Assembly (NCBI RefSeq): GCF_003143935.1
Contig: NZ_QFRX01000001.1
Location: 9,145,403-9,209,402 of the forward strand
DNA from: Streptomyces sp. Act143
GTDB taxonomy: Bacteria; Actinomycetota; Actinomycetes; Streptomycetales; Streptomycetaceae
Length of the DNA: 64,000 bases
Reading direction: 5' to 3'
The notes beneath the pieces were generated by a model. The model searched no databases. It was not told where the DNA came from and was given only the letters and a program-made list of their open reading frames with translations. Made by a program: the position numbers and the translations under genes. This document shows, in pieces, positions 44,103 through 53,423 of the stretch. The stretch's first letter is position 1. Each line of letters begins with the position of its first letter.

Positions 44103-46670
44103 TCACTCGTGCGCGATGGCCGCCAGCACATTCATGCGGGATGCACGCAACGCGGGCAGCAGGGCCGCCACGATGCCCACGACCGCCGAGCCGACCACGA
44201 CCGCGACGATCGTCGACCACGGGACCGCGAGCGCGTTCATGCCCTGCAACGCCAGCACCTGCTGCGTGCACACCCCCCACACCAGGCCCAGTGCCAGCCC
44301 CAGGACCGCGCCGAAGACGGCGATCACCACCGACTCCAGGCGGATCATCCGGCGCAGTTGCCGGCGGGCGAGCCCGATCGCGCGCAGCAGACCGATCTCC
44401 CGGGTGCGCTCCACCACCGACAGGGCGAGGGTGTTGACCACCCCGAGCACCGCGATGACGATCGCCAGGCCGAGCAGCGCGTACACGAGGTAGAGCAGGA
44501 CGGCGATCTGGTCGTGGACCAGGTCCTTGTAGTCGGCCAGGTCACGGACCTGGACCTGCGGGTACGGGTCGAGGGACTTGTCCAGCCGGGACCGCAGCTG
44601 GTCGGCTCCGGTACCGGAGCTCGCGTTCACGTACAGCGCGGAGTCCTGGCCGCCCGGCACGTACTTCTCGACCGTGGCGATGCCGAAGAACAGGCCGCCC
44701 TGCATGCCGAACCCGTCGGAACCCTCCTGGTCGGTGAAGGCGGCGACCTTCATCTCGGTGCGCTGCCCGCCGGGGAACTCGACCGGGAGCATGCTGCCGA
44801 TCCGCACGTCGTGGTCCTTGGCGAAGTCGACGTCCATCCCCAGGCTGCCGGGCGCCAGCGCCGCCGCGGAGTCGCCCTGCGCGTACGTGACGTGCGCGAC
44901 GTCGTCCACCTGGTCGTCGTAGCCCGCGGCGGTCGTCTCGACGCGCTTGCCGTCCGGCAGCCGCACCGCGAGCGGCGCGAACCGCTGCCGGACGACGAGA
45001 CCGACGCCCTCGGTGTCGCGCACGGCGTCGGTGACGGTCTGCGAGAACGGCACGAAGTTGCTGTTCTGGACGACGAAGTCGGCGCCCAGCGTCTTGTCGA
45101 TCTGCTGGTCGAAGGACTTCGACATCGAGGCGCTCGCCACGGACATCCCGCCCACCAGCGCGAGGCCCACCATCAGGGCCGCCGCGGTGGCGCCCGTACG
45201 GCGGGGATTGCGCAGGGCGTTGCGCTGGCTCATACGGCCGATCGAGCCGAAGAGCGCCGGGAACGCCGCGCCGAGGACCCGGATCACCGGGCGGACCAGC
45301 AGCGGGCCCGCGATCACGGTCGCGATGAGGGTGAGGACGACACCGAGGCCGAGGAGGGAGGCCGCCGATGCCGTCTTCGTCGCCGTCGCACAGCCCACCA
45401 GCGCCGCCGCGCCGAGCACGCCGACGACCGAACCGACGACCGCCCGCGCCCTGAGCGGCTTCCCGATGCCCGCGGTCTCGGCGTCCGCGAGCGCGGCCAT
45501 GGGCGAGACGCCCGCCGCCCGCCGCGCGGGCAGGTACGCGGCCACGAAGGTGACGCCGACGCCGACGGCGTACGCCGCCACCGGAGTTCCCCAACCGACC
45601 ACCATCTCCGTGGTCTTGAGGTTCATCCCGAAGACACCCATCAGCTTGATCAGCCCGGCCGCGAGCCCGATGCCCGCCGCCAGGCCCAGCGTCGAGCCGA
45701 CCAGGCCCAGCAGGATCGCCTCGGTCAGCACCGACCGGCGCACCTGCCGGCGGTCCGCGCCGAGGGCCCTGAGCAGGCCCAGCTCCCGGGTGCGCTGCGC
45801 GATCAGCATGGAGAACGTGTTGACGATCAGGAACACGCCGACCAGCACCGCGATCCCGGCGAAACCGAGCATCACGTACTTGATGACGTCGAGGAACCCG
45901 CCGAGATCCTCGGCGGCGGACTCGGCCTGCTCGTCGGCGGTCTTCACGTCGTAGGCGGCGGTGTCGAGCGTGGTGGTGATCCGGCTCTTGAGCTGCGGGT
46001 CGCTCACCCCCGGGCCCGCGTCGACCGAGATGCTCGTGGCCTTGTCCGCCGAACCGAGCAGCTGGGTCGCCGCGGTGGCCGGGTCGAGGAAGACGAGGGC
46101 CGCGCCCGGGTTGGTGGTGGTGAAGGTGGCGATACCGACGATCCGGACCTTGAACGTGCCCGGCTGGGCCAGCACGGTGAGCGTGTCACCGATCTTCACG
46201 TGCTTCTTGTCGGCGGTGTCGGCGTCCAGCAGCGCCTCGCCCGCACCGCGCGGGGCATGGCCCGAGGTGAGCTTCAGAGGACTGCGGTCGGTGACGAACC
46301 AGTCGGAGGCGATGGTGGGCGCGCCGCTGGTCGGCCCGACCGACTCGTTGTCGCTGTCGACCACCGTGATGTTCTCGACGCTCACGTCCGGGTGGGCCGA
46401 GGCCACCCCGGTCACCTTCGCCACCTGCTGGGCGAGTCCGGCGGGCAGGGTCCGTGCCTCGCCGGTCGGCACCTGGGAGGAGAGGTCGTCCTTCGGCTCC
46501 ACCGTCACATCGGCCGACGTGGAGGCGAAGAGCCGGTCGAAGGTGCGGGTCACCGTGTCGGAGAAGATCAGGCTGCCCGCGACGAACGCCACGGACAGGA
46601 CGATGGCCAGCGCGGACAGCAGGAGCCGTCCCTTGTGCGCGAGGAAGCTGCGGAGCGTCGCCTTGAGCAC
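44103..46670 (-). CDS. FtsX/MacB-type ABC transporter permease
   Basis: 855 residues. An N-terminal membrane helix and a large extracytoplasmic MacB-type domain (about 30-250) are followed by two FtsX blocks with the conserved TRELGLLRALGADRRQVRR and TREIGLLRAIGLARRQLRRM. It likely extracts lipoproteins, peptides or lipids from the membrane rather than using an aqueous pore. Four bases separate it from its ATPase gene. ATG at 46670. Confidence 0.93.
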   Translation of the reverse strand: MLKATLRSFLAHKGRLLLSALAIVLSVAFVAGSLIFSDTVTRTFDRLFASTSADVTVEPKDDLSSQVPTGEARTLPAGLAQQVAKVTGVASAHPDVSVENITVVDSDNESVGPTSGAPTIASDWFVTDRSPLKLTSGHAPRGAGEALLDADTADKKHVKIGDTLTVLAQPGTFKVRIVGIATFTTTNPGAALVFLDPATAATQLLGSADKATSISVDAGPGVSDPQLKSRITTTLDTAAYDVKTADEQAESAAEDLGGFLDVIKYVMLGFAGIAVLVGVFLIVNTFSMLIAQRTRELGLLRALGADRRQVRRSVLTEAILLGLVGSTLGLAAGIGLAAGLIKLMGVFGMNLKTTEMVVGWGTPVAAYAVGVGVTFVAAYLPARRAAGVSPMAALADAETAGIGKPLRARAVVGSVVGVLGAAALVGCATATKTASAASLLGLGVVLTLIATVIAGPLLVRPVIRVLGAAFPALFGSIGRMSQRNALRNPRRTGATAAALMVGLALVGGMSVASASMSKSFDQQIDKTLGADFVVQNSNFVPFSQTVTDAVRDTEGVGLVVRQRFAPLAVRLPDGKRVETTAAGYDDQVDDVAHVTYAQGDSAAALAPGSLGMDVDFAKDHDVRIGSMLPVEFPGGQRTEMKVAAFTDQEGSDGFGMQGGLFFGIATVEKYVPGGQDSALYVNASSGTGADQLRSRLDKSLDPYPQVQVRDLADYKDLVHDQIAVLLYLVYALLGLAIVIAVLGVVNTLALSVVERTREIGLLRAIGLARRQLRRMIRLESVVIAVFGAVLGLALGLVWGVCTQQVLALQGMNALAVPWSTIVAVVVGSAVVGIVAALLPALRASRMNVLAAIAHE

Positions 46671-46674
46671 GGAG

Positions 46675-47562
46675 TCAGTCCTTGTCGAGGGAGACGTCGG
46701 AGGAGGCGTCGGAGGAAGCGCCGGAGGAGACGTCCGAGGAGGCGTCGGCGGACCCGGCGCCGGGGGAGCCGTCGCCCTCCACCGGGCCGCGGATCACGTC
46801 GAACCGCTTCATCCGCTCCAGCACCGCCTCCGCCGTCGGCCGCTCCATCTCGTCGACGATCCGTCCGTCCCCGAGGAAGAGCACCAGGTCGGAGTGGGCG
46901 GCGGCGCCGGGGTCGTGGGTGACCATGACGACGGTCTGCCCGAGGTCGTCCACCGCGTCCCGCAGGAAGGACAGCACCTCCAGACCGGCCCGGGAGTCCA
47001 GGTTGCCGGTCGGTTCGTCGGCGAAGATCAGCTCGGGCCGGGAGACCAGCGCCCGCGCGCAGGCGACCCGCTGCTGCTGACCGCCGGAGAGCTGGGCGGG
47101 GCGGTGCTTGAGCCGGTCCCGCAGCCCAAGGGTGTCGATGACCTGGTCCAGCCACTTCTCGTCGGGCTTCTTGCCCGCGATGTCCATGGGCAGCGTGATG
47201 TTCTCGGCCGCGTTGAGCGTCGGGATCAGGTTGAACGACTGGAACATGAACCCGATCCGGTCCCGGCGCAGCCGCGTCAGCTCACGCTCCTTCAACCCCG
47301 TGATCTCGGTGTCGCCGAGCCACACCTGACCGGCGGACACGTTGTCGAGCCCGGCCAGGCAGTGCATCAGCGTGGACTTGCCGGACCCCGAGGGACCCAT
47401 GACCGCGGTGAAGCGGCCGCGCGCGATGTCCACGTCCACCGAGTCCAGGGCGAGCACCGTGGTCTCGCCCGAGCCGTACGCCTTGGTCAGTCCGCGGGCG
47501 CGGGCCGCGATCCCGTCGGCCGAGGCGTGGCCGGGGGCGTGCTCCGCAGCAGGTGTGGACAA
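46675..47562 (-). CDS. ABC transporter ATP-binding protein, MacB/LolD type
   Basis: 295 residues. Walker A GPSGSGKST, Q loop FMFQSFNLIPTLNAAE, signature LSGGQQQRVACARALV, Walker B ELIFADEPTGNLD, switch His in VTHDPGAAAHSD. Partner of the permease. A TTG at 47562 fits best, since GAGGAGG sits five bases upstream; the open frame reaches an ATG at 47634 without one. The last 30 residues are an acidic tail of repeated Ser-Ser-Asp units (SSDVSSGASSDASSDV), encoded by GAGGAGGCGTC-like repeats; such tails are not part of the family. Confidence 0.92.
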   Translation of the reverse strand: MSTPAAEHAPGHASADGIAARARGLTKAYGSGETTVLALDSVDVDIARGRFTAVMGPSGSGKSTLMHCLAGLDNVSAGQVWLGDTEITGLKERELTRLRRDRIGFMFQSFNLIPTLNAAENITLPMDIAGKKPDEKWLDQVIDTLGLRDRLKHRPAQLSGGQQQRVACARALVSRPELIFADEPTGNLDSRAGLEVLSFLRDAVDDLGQTVVMVTHDPGAAAHSDLVLFLGDGRIVDEMERPTAEAVLERMKRFDVIRGPVEGDGSPGAGSADASSDVSSGASSDASSDVSLDKD

Positions 47563-47726
47563 GACTGCCTCCTCGCTCGCGTGGACGTACCGACTCCTTT
47601 GTCCCGCCCGAGCGTAATGTGACCCCGCCCACACCCGGTATCCCCCTGGAGGGCAGGGCGGTCTCCACCCCAGGTCGGGCCCCTGATACCGGTGTAAGGG
47701 GCAATCTCCACCCGCCGGTGGACACC

Positions 47727-47756
47727 TTGCCGGTGCTAGCGGTCCGGCGCTAGCTT
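47727..47756 (+). promoter_or_regulatory. Antitoxin promoter/operator, apparently leaderless
   Basis: TTGCCG (47727-47732) and TAGCTT (47751-47756) are 18 bases apart; the -10 ends 6 bases before the ATG at 47763, so the transcript should start at the ATG. Two GCTAGC palindromes (47735-47740 and 47749-47754) flank and overlap the -10, as an RHH-protein operator would. No purine-rich ribosome site precedes the ATG. Confidence 0.5.
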
Positions 47757-47762
47757 CGACGT

Positions 47763-47990
47763 ATGGCGAAGACCCAGCTGAACGTACGAGTGGACGAGGG
47801 CACCGCCCGCGCGGCCCGCGAACGCGCCCTGGCCCGCGGCATGAGCGTCAACCGCTACATCGAGGAGCTGGTCAGACAGGACGCCGGGGAGGTCGGTCAG
47901 ACCTTCGTGGAGGCCGCGGCCGACTTCATGAAGCAGTACGAGAACGTGTTCGCCGAGGAGTTCGGCGCCGAGCGCGAGGGACGTCGCTGA
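47763..47990 (+). CDS. Ribbon-helix-helix antitoxin-like protein
   Basis: 75 residues. The DNA-binding strand QLNVRVDEGTARAARERALARG and helix VNRYIEELV fit the Arc/CopG/HicB-type RHH fold. The acidic C-terminus (ENVFAEEFGAEREG) would bind the toxin. It is directly followed, 4 bases away, by the Fic-like toxin gene. Autoregulation from the GCTAGC pair is likely. Confidence 0.85.
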   Translation: MAKTQLNVRVDEGTARAARERALARGMSVNRYIEELVRQDAGEVGQTFVEAAADFMKQYENVFAEEFGAEREGRR

Positions 47991-47994
47991 CCTC

Positions 47995-48372
47995 TTGAGC
48001 GACAACGTGCGAATCGACCTCGCCTGGCTTCTCATGCTCGCCGAACAGAAGACCCCGGGGGACCCCCAGGTCACCGACTGGGGTGCCCTCGTCGCGGCCG
48101 TCGCGCGCCACGAGGCCGAGATATTCGACGTGCCGGTCTACGACAGCCCGCACACCCGTGCCGCCGCCCTGCTCCAACTCCTGATCCACGTGCCGGCGTT
48201 GGAGCGCTCGAACGCGCTGTACGCCTCCTCCGTCGCCTATGCCTATCTCGTGGCCAGCGGCCTCAAGGTCATCACCTCGCCCGAACAGGTCCGTGATCTG
48301 GCCCGGTTGGTGAAGAGCGGGGAGGCGTCGCTGCGGGACATCGCGGAGGAGCTGCGGCAGTGGAGCCGGTGA
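47995..48372 (+). CDS. Fic/Doc-like toxin component with degenerate motif
   Basis: 125 residues, all-helical. The gene order and the conserved-looking segment around LLQLLIHVPALERSNALYASSV are those of the proteins annotated in Streptomyces as Fic-family toxin components. The Doc motif HxFx(D/N)xNKR is not intact: His65 is followed by Pro67, Asn73, and no Lys-Arg. TTG start at 47995 with GAGGGA upstream. Whether it still AMPylates or phosphorylates a target is doubtful. Confidence 0.75.
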   Translation: MSDNVRIDLAWLLMLAEQKTPGDPQVTDWGALVAAVARHEAEIFDVPVYDSPHTRAAALLQLLIHVPALERSNALYASSVAYAYLVASGLKVITSPEQVRDLARLVKSGEASLRDIAEELRQWSR

Positions 48373-48410
48373 TGTGGGGCCTGTGACGTGGGGCCTGCGG
48401 CGTGGGGCCA
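48369..48410. repeat. Three imperfect 14-bp tandem repeats
   Basis: GTGATGTGGGGCCT, GTGACGTGGGGCCT and GCGGCGTGGGGCCA follow one another directly after the toxin gene, with looser copies to about 48455. No function is evident. Confidence 0.6.
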
Positions 48411-48457
48411 CTGGTGGGGGAGCGGTGACAGGGGGCTTGTGATGCGGGGGCCTGTGA

Positions 48458-49138
48458 TCACTCGGCAGGGCGCCAGGCCGTGCCCAGCACGCAGAACGAA
48501 GCGGGCGTCCTCGGCCCCTTCTCCGGCATCAACACCTGCCGGTAGGGCCCGAGTTCGAACCCGGCCTCGCGCAGCGCGGCCACCGGTTCCCGGGACAGAT
48601 GGCAGCCGCCGGAGAGCGGGGGCCACAGCGTCCGGTCCAGCGCCCGCTGGGTGAACCGCATCGCCGGTCCGCCGCCCCGGCCGTGCTCGAAGAACCGCAC
48701 GACACCACCGGGCCGCAGCACCCGGCGCATCTCGGCGAGAGCCCGCGGCAGGTCCCGCACGCTGCACAGGACCAGCGAGACCACGGCCGCGTCGAACGCC
48801 TCGCTCTTCACCGGCAGTGCCTCCGCCGCGCCCGGCACCACGTCCACCGGCACCCCGGAGCGCAGCGCGGACTCCACCGCCAACTGCCGCAGACCGCGCT
48901 CCGGTTCGATCGCCACGACCTCCGCCACCGTGCGCGGGTAGTGCGCGAAATTCAGTCCGTTGCCCGCGCCGATCTCGATGACCCGCCCGGACAGCCCGGC
49001 CAGCAGCCGGTCACGCACCCCGGCCATACCCCAGCGGGTCTCGGCGAGCACGCTCACGCGCGCGTAGCGGCGGGCGAACAGCGGATGGTGCACGGGATCT
49101 CTCGGCGACCTGCCCGAGCCGGCGAACCGTAGTGGCAT
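48458..49138 (-). CDS. Class I SAM-dependent methyltransferase
   Basis: 226 residues. Motif I VIEIGAGNGLNFAHYP (SAM binding), acidic motif II VVAIEPE, then FDAAVVSLVLCSVRD and LRPGGVVRFFEHGR, which resemble phospholipid or quinone methyltransferases (UbiE/PmtA-like). Substrate unknown. ATG at 49138. Confidence 0.9.
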   Translation of the reverse strand: MPLRFAGSGRSPRDPVHHPLFARRYARVSVLAETRWGMAGVRDRLLAGLSGRVIEIGAGNGLNFAHYPRTVAEVVAIEPERGLRQLAVESALRSGVPVDVVPGAAEALPVKSEAFDAAVVSLVLCSVRDLPRALAEMRRVLRPGGVVRFFEHGRGGGPAMRFTQRALDRTLWPPLSGGCHLSREPVAALREAGFELGPYRQVLMPEKGPRTPASFCVLGTAWRPAE

Positions 49139-49212
49139 GGCGACCTCCCGAAAGGACGGGCCCTACCGTGATTGTCCCCCGGGACGCGATCCGTGCACCT
49201 CCCGCCCGCGCG

Positions 49213-49899
49213 CTACGCGACGAAGTCGCGCACCTGCTGGTAGACGCCGTAGTCGTTGTTCATGTCGGTGTGCGAGATGCAGCCGACCTCGACGTTGGTC
49301 GCGCCGCTGAGGATCGCCGTGGTGTCCGGGGTGAGCGCGTCGTCGCAGTTCGACCAGTAGCTGGCGTACGACACGCTGCCCGGGGTCTCGTCACCGGAGT
49401 TGAGCGAGGTCAGGAACGAACTGCCCGTGTACATCTCGGCACATGACGTGTACAGCCAGGAGCACCAGGAGGCGGTGGTCGTGCCGTGGTTGACGCCTGC
49501 CGCCGAGACGAAGTCGTCCACGTACGACGTCCCGCCGAGGTTCTTGAGGTAGTAGCGGGAGTTCAGCGCGCCCATGGAGTGCACGACCAGGTCCACCTTC
49601 GAGGCACCGGTCTGCGACAGCACGGTCTTGATGTAACTGGAGAGCTGGCTCGCGGTGGTGACGTTCGACTTGGACCAGTCGTACGAGAACGCGTACAGCT
49701 CCGCGGACGTGTAACCGTCGGCCTTGAAGTCGGCGATCCAGTCGTCCCAACTACTGGCGTCGCTGCTCAAGCCATGCACGAAGACGATCGGATTGTGGGT
49801 CGCGGCCCGAGCGGGGACGGCGGCGAGGGAGAGCGACAGAAGGAACGAGGTGGCGACGGCCGAGACCGCCGCTGACATGCGGCGCATGCGGCGTTGCAT
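49213..49899 (-). CDS. Secreted triacylglycerol lipase (class 2)
   Basis: 228 residues. A signal peptide (RRMSAAVSAVATSFLLSLSL with cleavage after PARAA) indicates secretion. Catalytic elbow LVVHSMGALNSRYYLK (Ser near 111), oxyanion region PIVFVHGLSSDASSW, Asp in LTPDTTAI and His in CISHTDMNND. Three cysteine-containing loops suggest disulfides. ATG at 49899 has AGGAGG just upstream. The divergent LuxR gene may activate it, as with lipA/lipR in other streptomycetes. Confidence 0.9.
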   Translation of the reverse strand: MQRRMRRMSAAVSAVATSFLLSLSLAAVPARAATHNPIVFVHGLSSDASSWDDWIADFKADGYTSAELYAFSYDWSKSNVTTASQLSSYIKTVLSQTGASKVDLVVHSMGALNSRYYLKNLGGTSYVDDFVSAAGVNHGTTTASWCSWLYTSCAEMYTGSSFLTSLNSGDETPGSVSYASYWSNCDDALTPDTTAILSGATNVEVGCISHTDMNNDYGVYQQVRDFVA

Positions 49900-50014
49900 G
49901 AGGCCTCCTGATACGGGTGGGGTTGTCAGGAGGGTGCGGCCGGGTCTACGCGCGCCGCATCGGTGAAATCGCCGGTCTTTACGTGTCAATTAACTCGCCA
50001 GTAACGTCGATGGC

Positions 50015-52636
50015 GTGGTGACTCCGGTGAATCCCCCGTCCCTTTCCCCCACTTCGCCACCGCCCGTCACGGACGCGTGGCAGGACCTGGTCCCCGCCCT
50101 GCCCGAGGGCGTCCGGGTACGGCTTCTGCACGCCGTCCACGGCGATCCGCGCGCCGCGGCCGAAGCGGTACGCCGGCTCGGCGACCGCCGCTCCACCGGC
50201 CTCGACCCGCTGCCCGCCGACCCGGCCGAACTGGCGCCGGCGCTGCTGCGTGCCCATCGCGCGGAGATCCGTCCCCTGCCCGACGACACCCGCCTCCTGC
50301 TGCTCCTCGCCGCGGCCGACCAGTACCCGGTCGCCACCCACGCTTTCCCGCGCGCGGTCGCCGCCGCCCGCCTCGACACCCGCCCCCTGGAAGCCGCCGA
50401 GGCGGCCGGGCTCGCCCACGCGAGCGCCGACGGGGTCGTCTTCCGCGACGCCTGGACGAGGATCGCCGCGTACGAGACCGGCTCCCCGGGGGACCGGCGC
50501 GACGTCCACCGACTGCTGGCCCGCGTCCTGCGCACGGAGGACGAGACGCCGCTGCGCTCCTGGCACCGGGGCGCGGGCGCCCTCGGCCCGAGCGCCCGGC
50601 TGGCGGCGGAACTCGCCACGGCCGCGACCAGGGCCCGCGACGAGGGCCGCCTCGTGCTGGCGGCTGCCCTCGCCGAGCGTGCGGCCGTGCTGTGCCCCGA
50701 CCGGGCCGAGCAGGCCCGTCTGGTGACACGTGCCGCCGCCTACGCCTGGCAGTCGGGCGCCGGTGACCGGGCGCGGGCCCTCACCGCGCGCACCGAGGAC
50801 ACCGCGCTGACCGGCGTACTCGCCCTGCGGGCGGGGAACGCGGCGGAGGCGTTCGACGCGTTGCTGACGGCTACGGTGCGGGAAGCGGGCGAGGAGGGCC
50901 GTGGCGCGGAGGCGTCCGGTGCCGCGTCCACGGGCGAGGCATACGGCGTCCCGGCAGGGCCGTACGGAGGGGAGGCGAACTGCGCCGGTTTCGGCCGCGG
51001 CACCACCACGACACCGAGCACGCCCCGCCCCACCGCGACCGACGCCACGTCCGCCCCCGCGGACACCGCCGAGGCGTCCCGCTCCGCCGGTGCCCCGGTG
51101 GCGTCTCGCTGTGCCGAGGCCGGCGTCGCGTCCCGTCCCGCCGACGTTCCTGTCGCGTCCCACCCCCCGGACGCCACCGCCTCTGCGCGTCCCGCCCAAG
51201 CCACCGCCCCTCCTCGCCCCACCCACACCACCGCCCCTCCTCGCCTCACCCACACCACCGCCCCTCCTCGCCCCACCCGCACCCCCTTCGACGTCCCCAC
51301 CCACGCCCCCCTCGACGTCCCCGCCTCCGCGCGTCACCTCCTCGCCCGCGCCACAGAAGCCGCCATCTACACCGGTGACCTGCGGCGGTTTCGGGAGGCG
51401 GATCGGGTGGCGCGCAGGCTCGGGATCGAGGTGCCGGGGACACTCGGCGGGCTCGCGGCGGCCTCCGAGGGGCGGTACGAGGACGCGCGTGACCTGCTCG
51501 GCGCCACGGCGGGCCGCTGCGGCCCTGGCGGAGACCCCACTCTCCTGATCCACGCCGGCATCGCCGCCCTCCTGCTCGGCGACCACACCCGGGCCACCGC
51601 GGCGACCGTCCGCGCGGCCGCCTCCGCGCGTGTGCGCGGTGCGACCGTCAACGTGGTGCAGGCGATGGAGTTCCGCGCCTACGCCGACTTCTGGAGCGGG
51701 CGCCCCCGCGCCGGGGAGGCGGCCGCCGCGGACGCGCTCTGGCAGGCCTACGTCACCGGCCAGGACAACGGCGCCTGCCATCTCCAGGCAGCGCTGGCGA
51801 TGTTCGCCGCGCTCACGGGCGACGCCGACGTCTGCCGGGAACGCGCGGCGACGGCCCGCTCGTACGCGCTGGGCCGCGGCCTGGGGCTGCCCGCGGCACT
51901 CGCCCAGTGGGCGCTCGCCTGTCTCGACCTCAGCAGCGGACGGTTCGCCGCCGCGGCGGCCCGGCTGCGTGCCCTCGCCGGCTTCGGCCCCGGCCACGGC
52001 CACCGGGCCATCCGGCACCTGGCCACCCCGCACTACGTGGAGGCCGCCGTCCGCACCGACGACACCCGGGTCGCCCGCGCCGCGCACGCCGACTACCACC
52101 GCTGGGCGAGCGCGGTACGCAGCCCCGACGACCTGGCGCTGAGCGCCCGCTGCCGGGCCCTGCTGGCCCCCGGAGCCGAAGCGGTGGACCACTACCGCAC
52201 CGCGCTCGACCTGCACGCCCGAGGCACCCGCGACTTCGAACGCGCCCGCACGGAGCTGCTGTTCGGCAGCGCGCTGCGCCGTCTGCGCCGGCGCACCGAG
52301 GCCCGCGACCGCCTGCACAGCGCCCTGGAAGCGTTCGAGCACTTCGGCGCCCCGCACTGCGCGGCCCAGGCCCGGGCGGAACTCCGCGCCCTGGGCACTC
52401 CCGCGACGCCCGCCGCCACCGCCCCGGACGACCCCGCCAGCCGCCTCACGGCCCAGCAGTCGATGGTCGCCCGGATGGCCGCCGAGGGCGCCACCAACCG
52501 GGAGATCGCCACCAGGCTGGCCCTCAGTCCCCGCACGATCGACCACCATCTGCGGGGCGTCTTCAACCGGTTGGGCATCCGCTCCCGGATCGAGCTGGTA
52601 CGGCTGCTGCCGGAGCTGGAGGGGGAGGGGAGGTGA
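50015..52636 (+). CDS. LuxR-family regulator, LAL-like but lacking the ATPase domain
   Basis: 873 residues. The C-terminal helix-turn-helix is LTAQQSMVARMAAEGATNREIATRLALSPR. The middle has tetratricopeptide-like Ala-rich helices typical of LAL regulators. Usual LALs begin with a P-loop ATPase; here no Walker motif is present. A disordered Pro/Thr/Ala linker (about residues 290-430) contains three 9-residue repeats (TAPPRPTHT type). GTG at 50015 has only a weak ribosome site. Divergent from the lipase gene. Confidence 0.82.
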   Translation: MVTPVNPPSLSPTSPPPVTDAWQDLVPALPEGVRVRLLHAVHGDPRAAAEAVRRLGDRRSTGLDPLPADPAELAPALLRAHRAEIRPLPDDTRLLLLLAAADQYPVATHAFPRAVAAARLDTRPLEAAEAAGLAHASADGVVFRDAWTRIAAYETGSPGDRRDVHRLLARVLRTEDETPLRSWHRGAGALGPSARLAAELATAATRARDEGRLVLAAALAERAAVLCPDRAEQARLVTRAAAYAWQSGAGDRARALTARTEDTALTGVLALRAGNAAEAFDALLTATVREAGEEGRGAEASGAASTGEAYGVPAGPYGGEANCAGFGRGTTTTPSTPRPTATDATSAPADTAEASRSAGAPVASRCAEAGVASRPADVPVASHPPDATASARPAQATAPPRPTHTTAPPRLTHTTAPPRPTRTPFDVPTHAPLDVPASARHLLARATEAAIYTGDLRRFREADRVARRLGIEVPGTLGGLAAASEGRYEDARDLLGATAGRCGPGGDPTLLIHAGIAALLLGDHTRATAATVRAAASARVRGATVNVVQAMEFRAYADFWSGRPRAGEAAAADALWQAYVTGQDNGACHLQAALAMFAALTGDADVCRERAATARSYALGRGLGLPAALAQWALACLDLSSGRFAAAAARLRALAGFGPGHGHRAIRHLATPHYVEAAVRTDDTRVARAAHADYHRWASAVRSPDDLALSARCRALLAPGAEAVDHYRTALDLHARGTRDFERARTELLFGSALRRLRRRTEARDRLHSALEAFEHFGAPHCAAQARAELRALGTPATPAATAPDDPASRLTAQQSMVARMAAEGATNREIATRLALSPRTIDHHLRGVFNRLGIRSRIELVRLLPELEGEGR
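51203..51283. repeat. Three 27-bp tandem repeats within the LuxR gene
   Basis: Units at 51203-51229, 51230-51256 and 51257-51283, with one or two substitutions, encode the repeated TAPPRPTHT peptide of the linker. The period is nine codons. Confidence 0.88.
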
Positions 52637-52705
52637 CGAGGCGCGTACGCGTTGCACGGACCCGAGCGCGGAGGCAGCGGTGCGCGGCTGCGCCGGCCGG
52701 CCGGT

Positions 52706-53422
52706 TCAGGTGCCTTCGCGCCCCCGGAACGCCTCCGCGTCCCAAACCCCGTCCAGCCGCGACGCCAGCCAACCGGGCGCCGCCGCACGGAAGTCCGCGG
52801 GCGCCAGCGCTCCCGCGCCCGCGGGCACCGCACCGAGCAGCGGCGCCCGCGCCACGTCCGGCAGGTCCGTGAGGTTGCACCGCGAGGCCAGGTCCGGCGT
52901 GTCCGGCCAGCTGCCGATCACGACACCCAGCAACTCCAGCTCCCGCGAGCGGAGTTCACGGGCCGTCAGGTCGGTCGTGTTCAGCGTGCCCAGTCCGGCC
53001 GGCGCCACCACCAGCACGGGCGCCGCGAGGAGTTGCGCCGCGTCGGCCAGGGTGCCGCCCGCCTCGTCGAACCGTACGAGCAGCCCGCCCGCGCCCTCCA
53101 CCAGCACCAGGTCGTGCTCGGCGGCCAGCTTGGCGGCCGCCTCCGCGATCTGCTGCGGGCGCACCGGGGCACGGCCCGCCCGGCGGGCGGCGGTCGCCGG
53201 GGCCAACGGGTCGGGATAGCGGGCGAGTTCGGCCGTCGTGACCGGACCCGCGAGCCGGGCCACCTCCTGCGCGTCGCCCGGCTCGTCCGGCCGGACGCCC
53301 GTCTGGGCCGCCTTGAGCACGGCCACCGAACGGCCCGCGGCCACCGCGGTGGCGGCCACCGCGGCGGTCGTGATCGTCTTGCCGACCTCCGTGCCCGTGC
53401 CCGTGATCACCAGTACCGGCAT
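52706..53422 (-). CDS. bioD: Dethiobiotin synthetase
   Basis: 238 residues. P-loop TGTGTEVGKTITTAA; the Lys/Thr of KAAQTG and the acidic VEGAGGLLV signature are visible. It closes the ureido ring of dethiobiotin from DAPA, CO2 and ATP. Last gene of the leftward bioB-bioA-bioD operon, one base after bioA. Confidence 0.95.
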   Translation of the reverse strand: MPVLVITGTGTEVGKTITTAAVAATAVAAGRSVAVLKAAQTGVRPDEPGDAQEVARLAGPVTTAELARYPDPLAPATAARRAGRAPVRPQQIAEAAAKLAAEHDLVLVEGAGGLLVRFDEAGGTLADAAQLLAAPVLVVAPAGLGTLNTTDLTARELRSRELELLGVVIGSWPDTPDLASRCNLTDLPDVARAPLLGAVPAGAGALAPADFRAAAPGWLASRLDGVWDAEAFRGREGT

Positions 53423-53423
53423 C

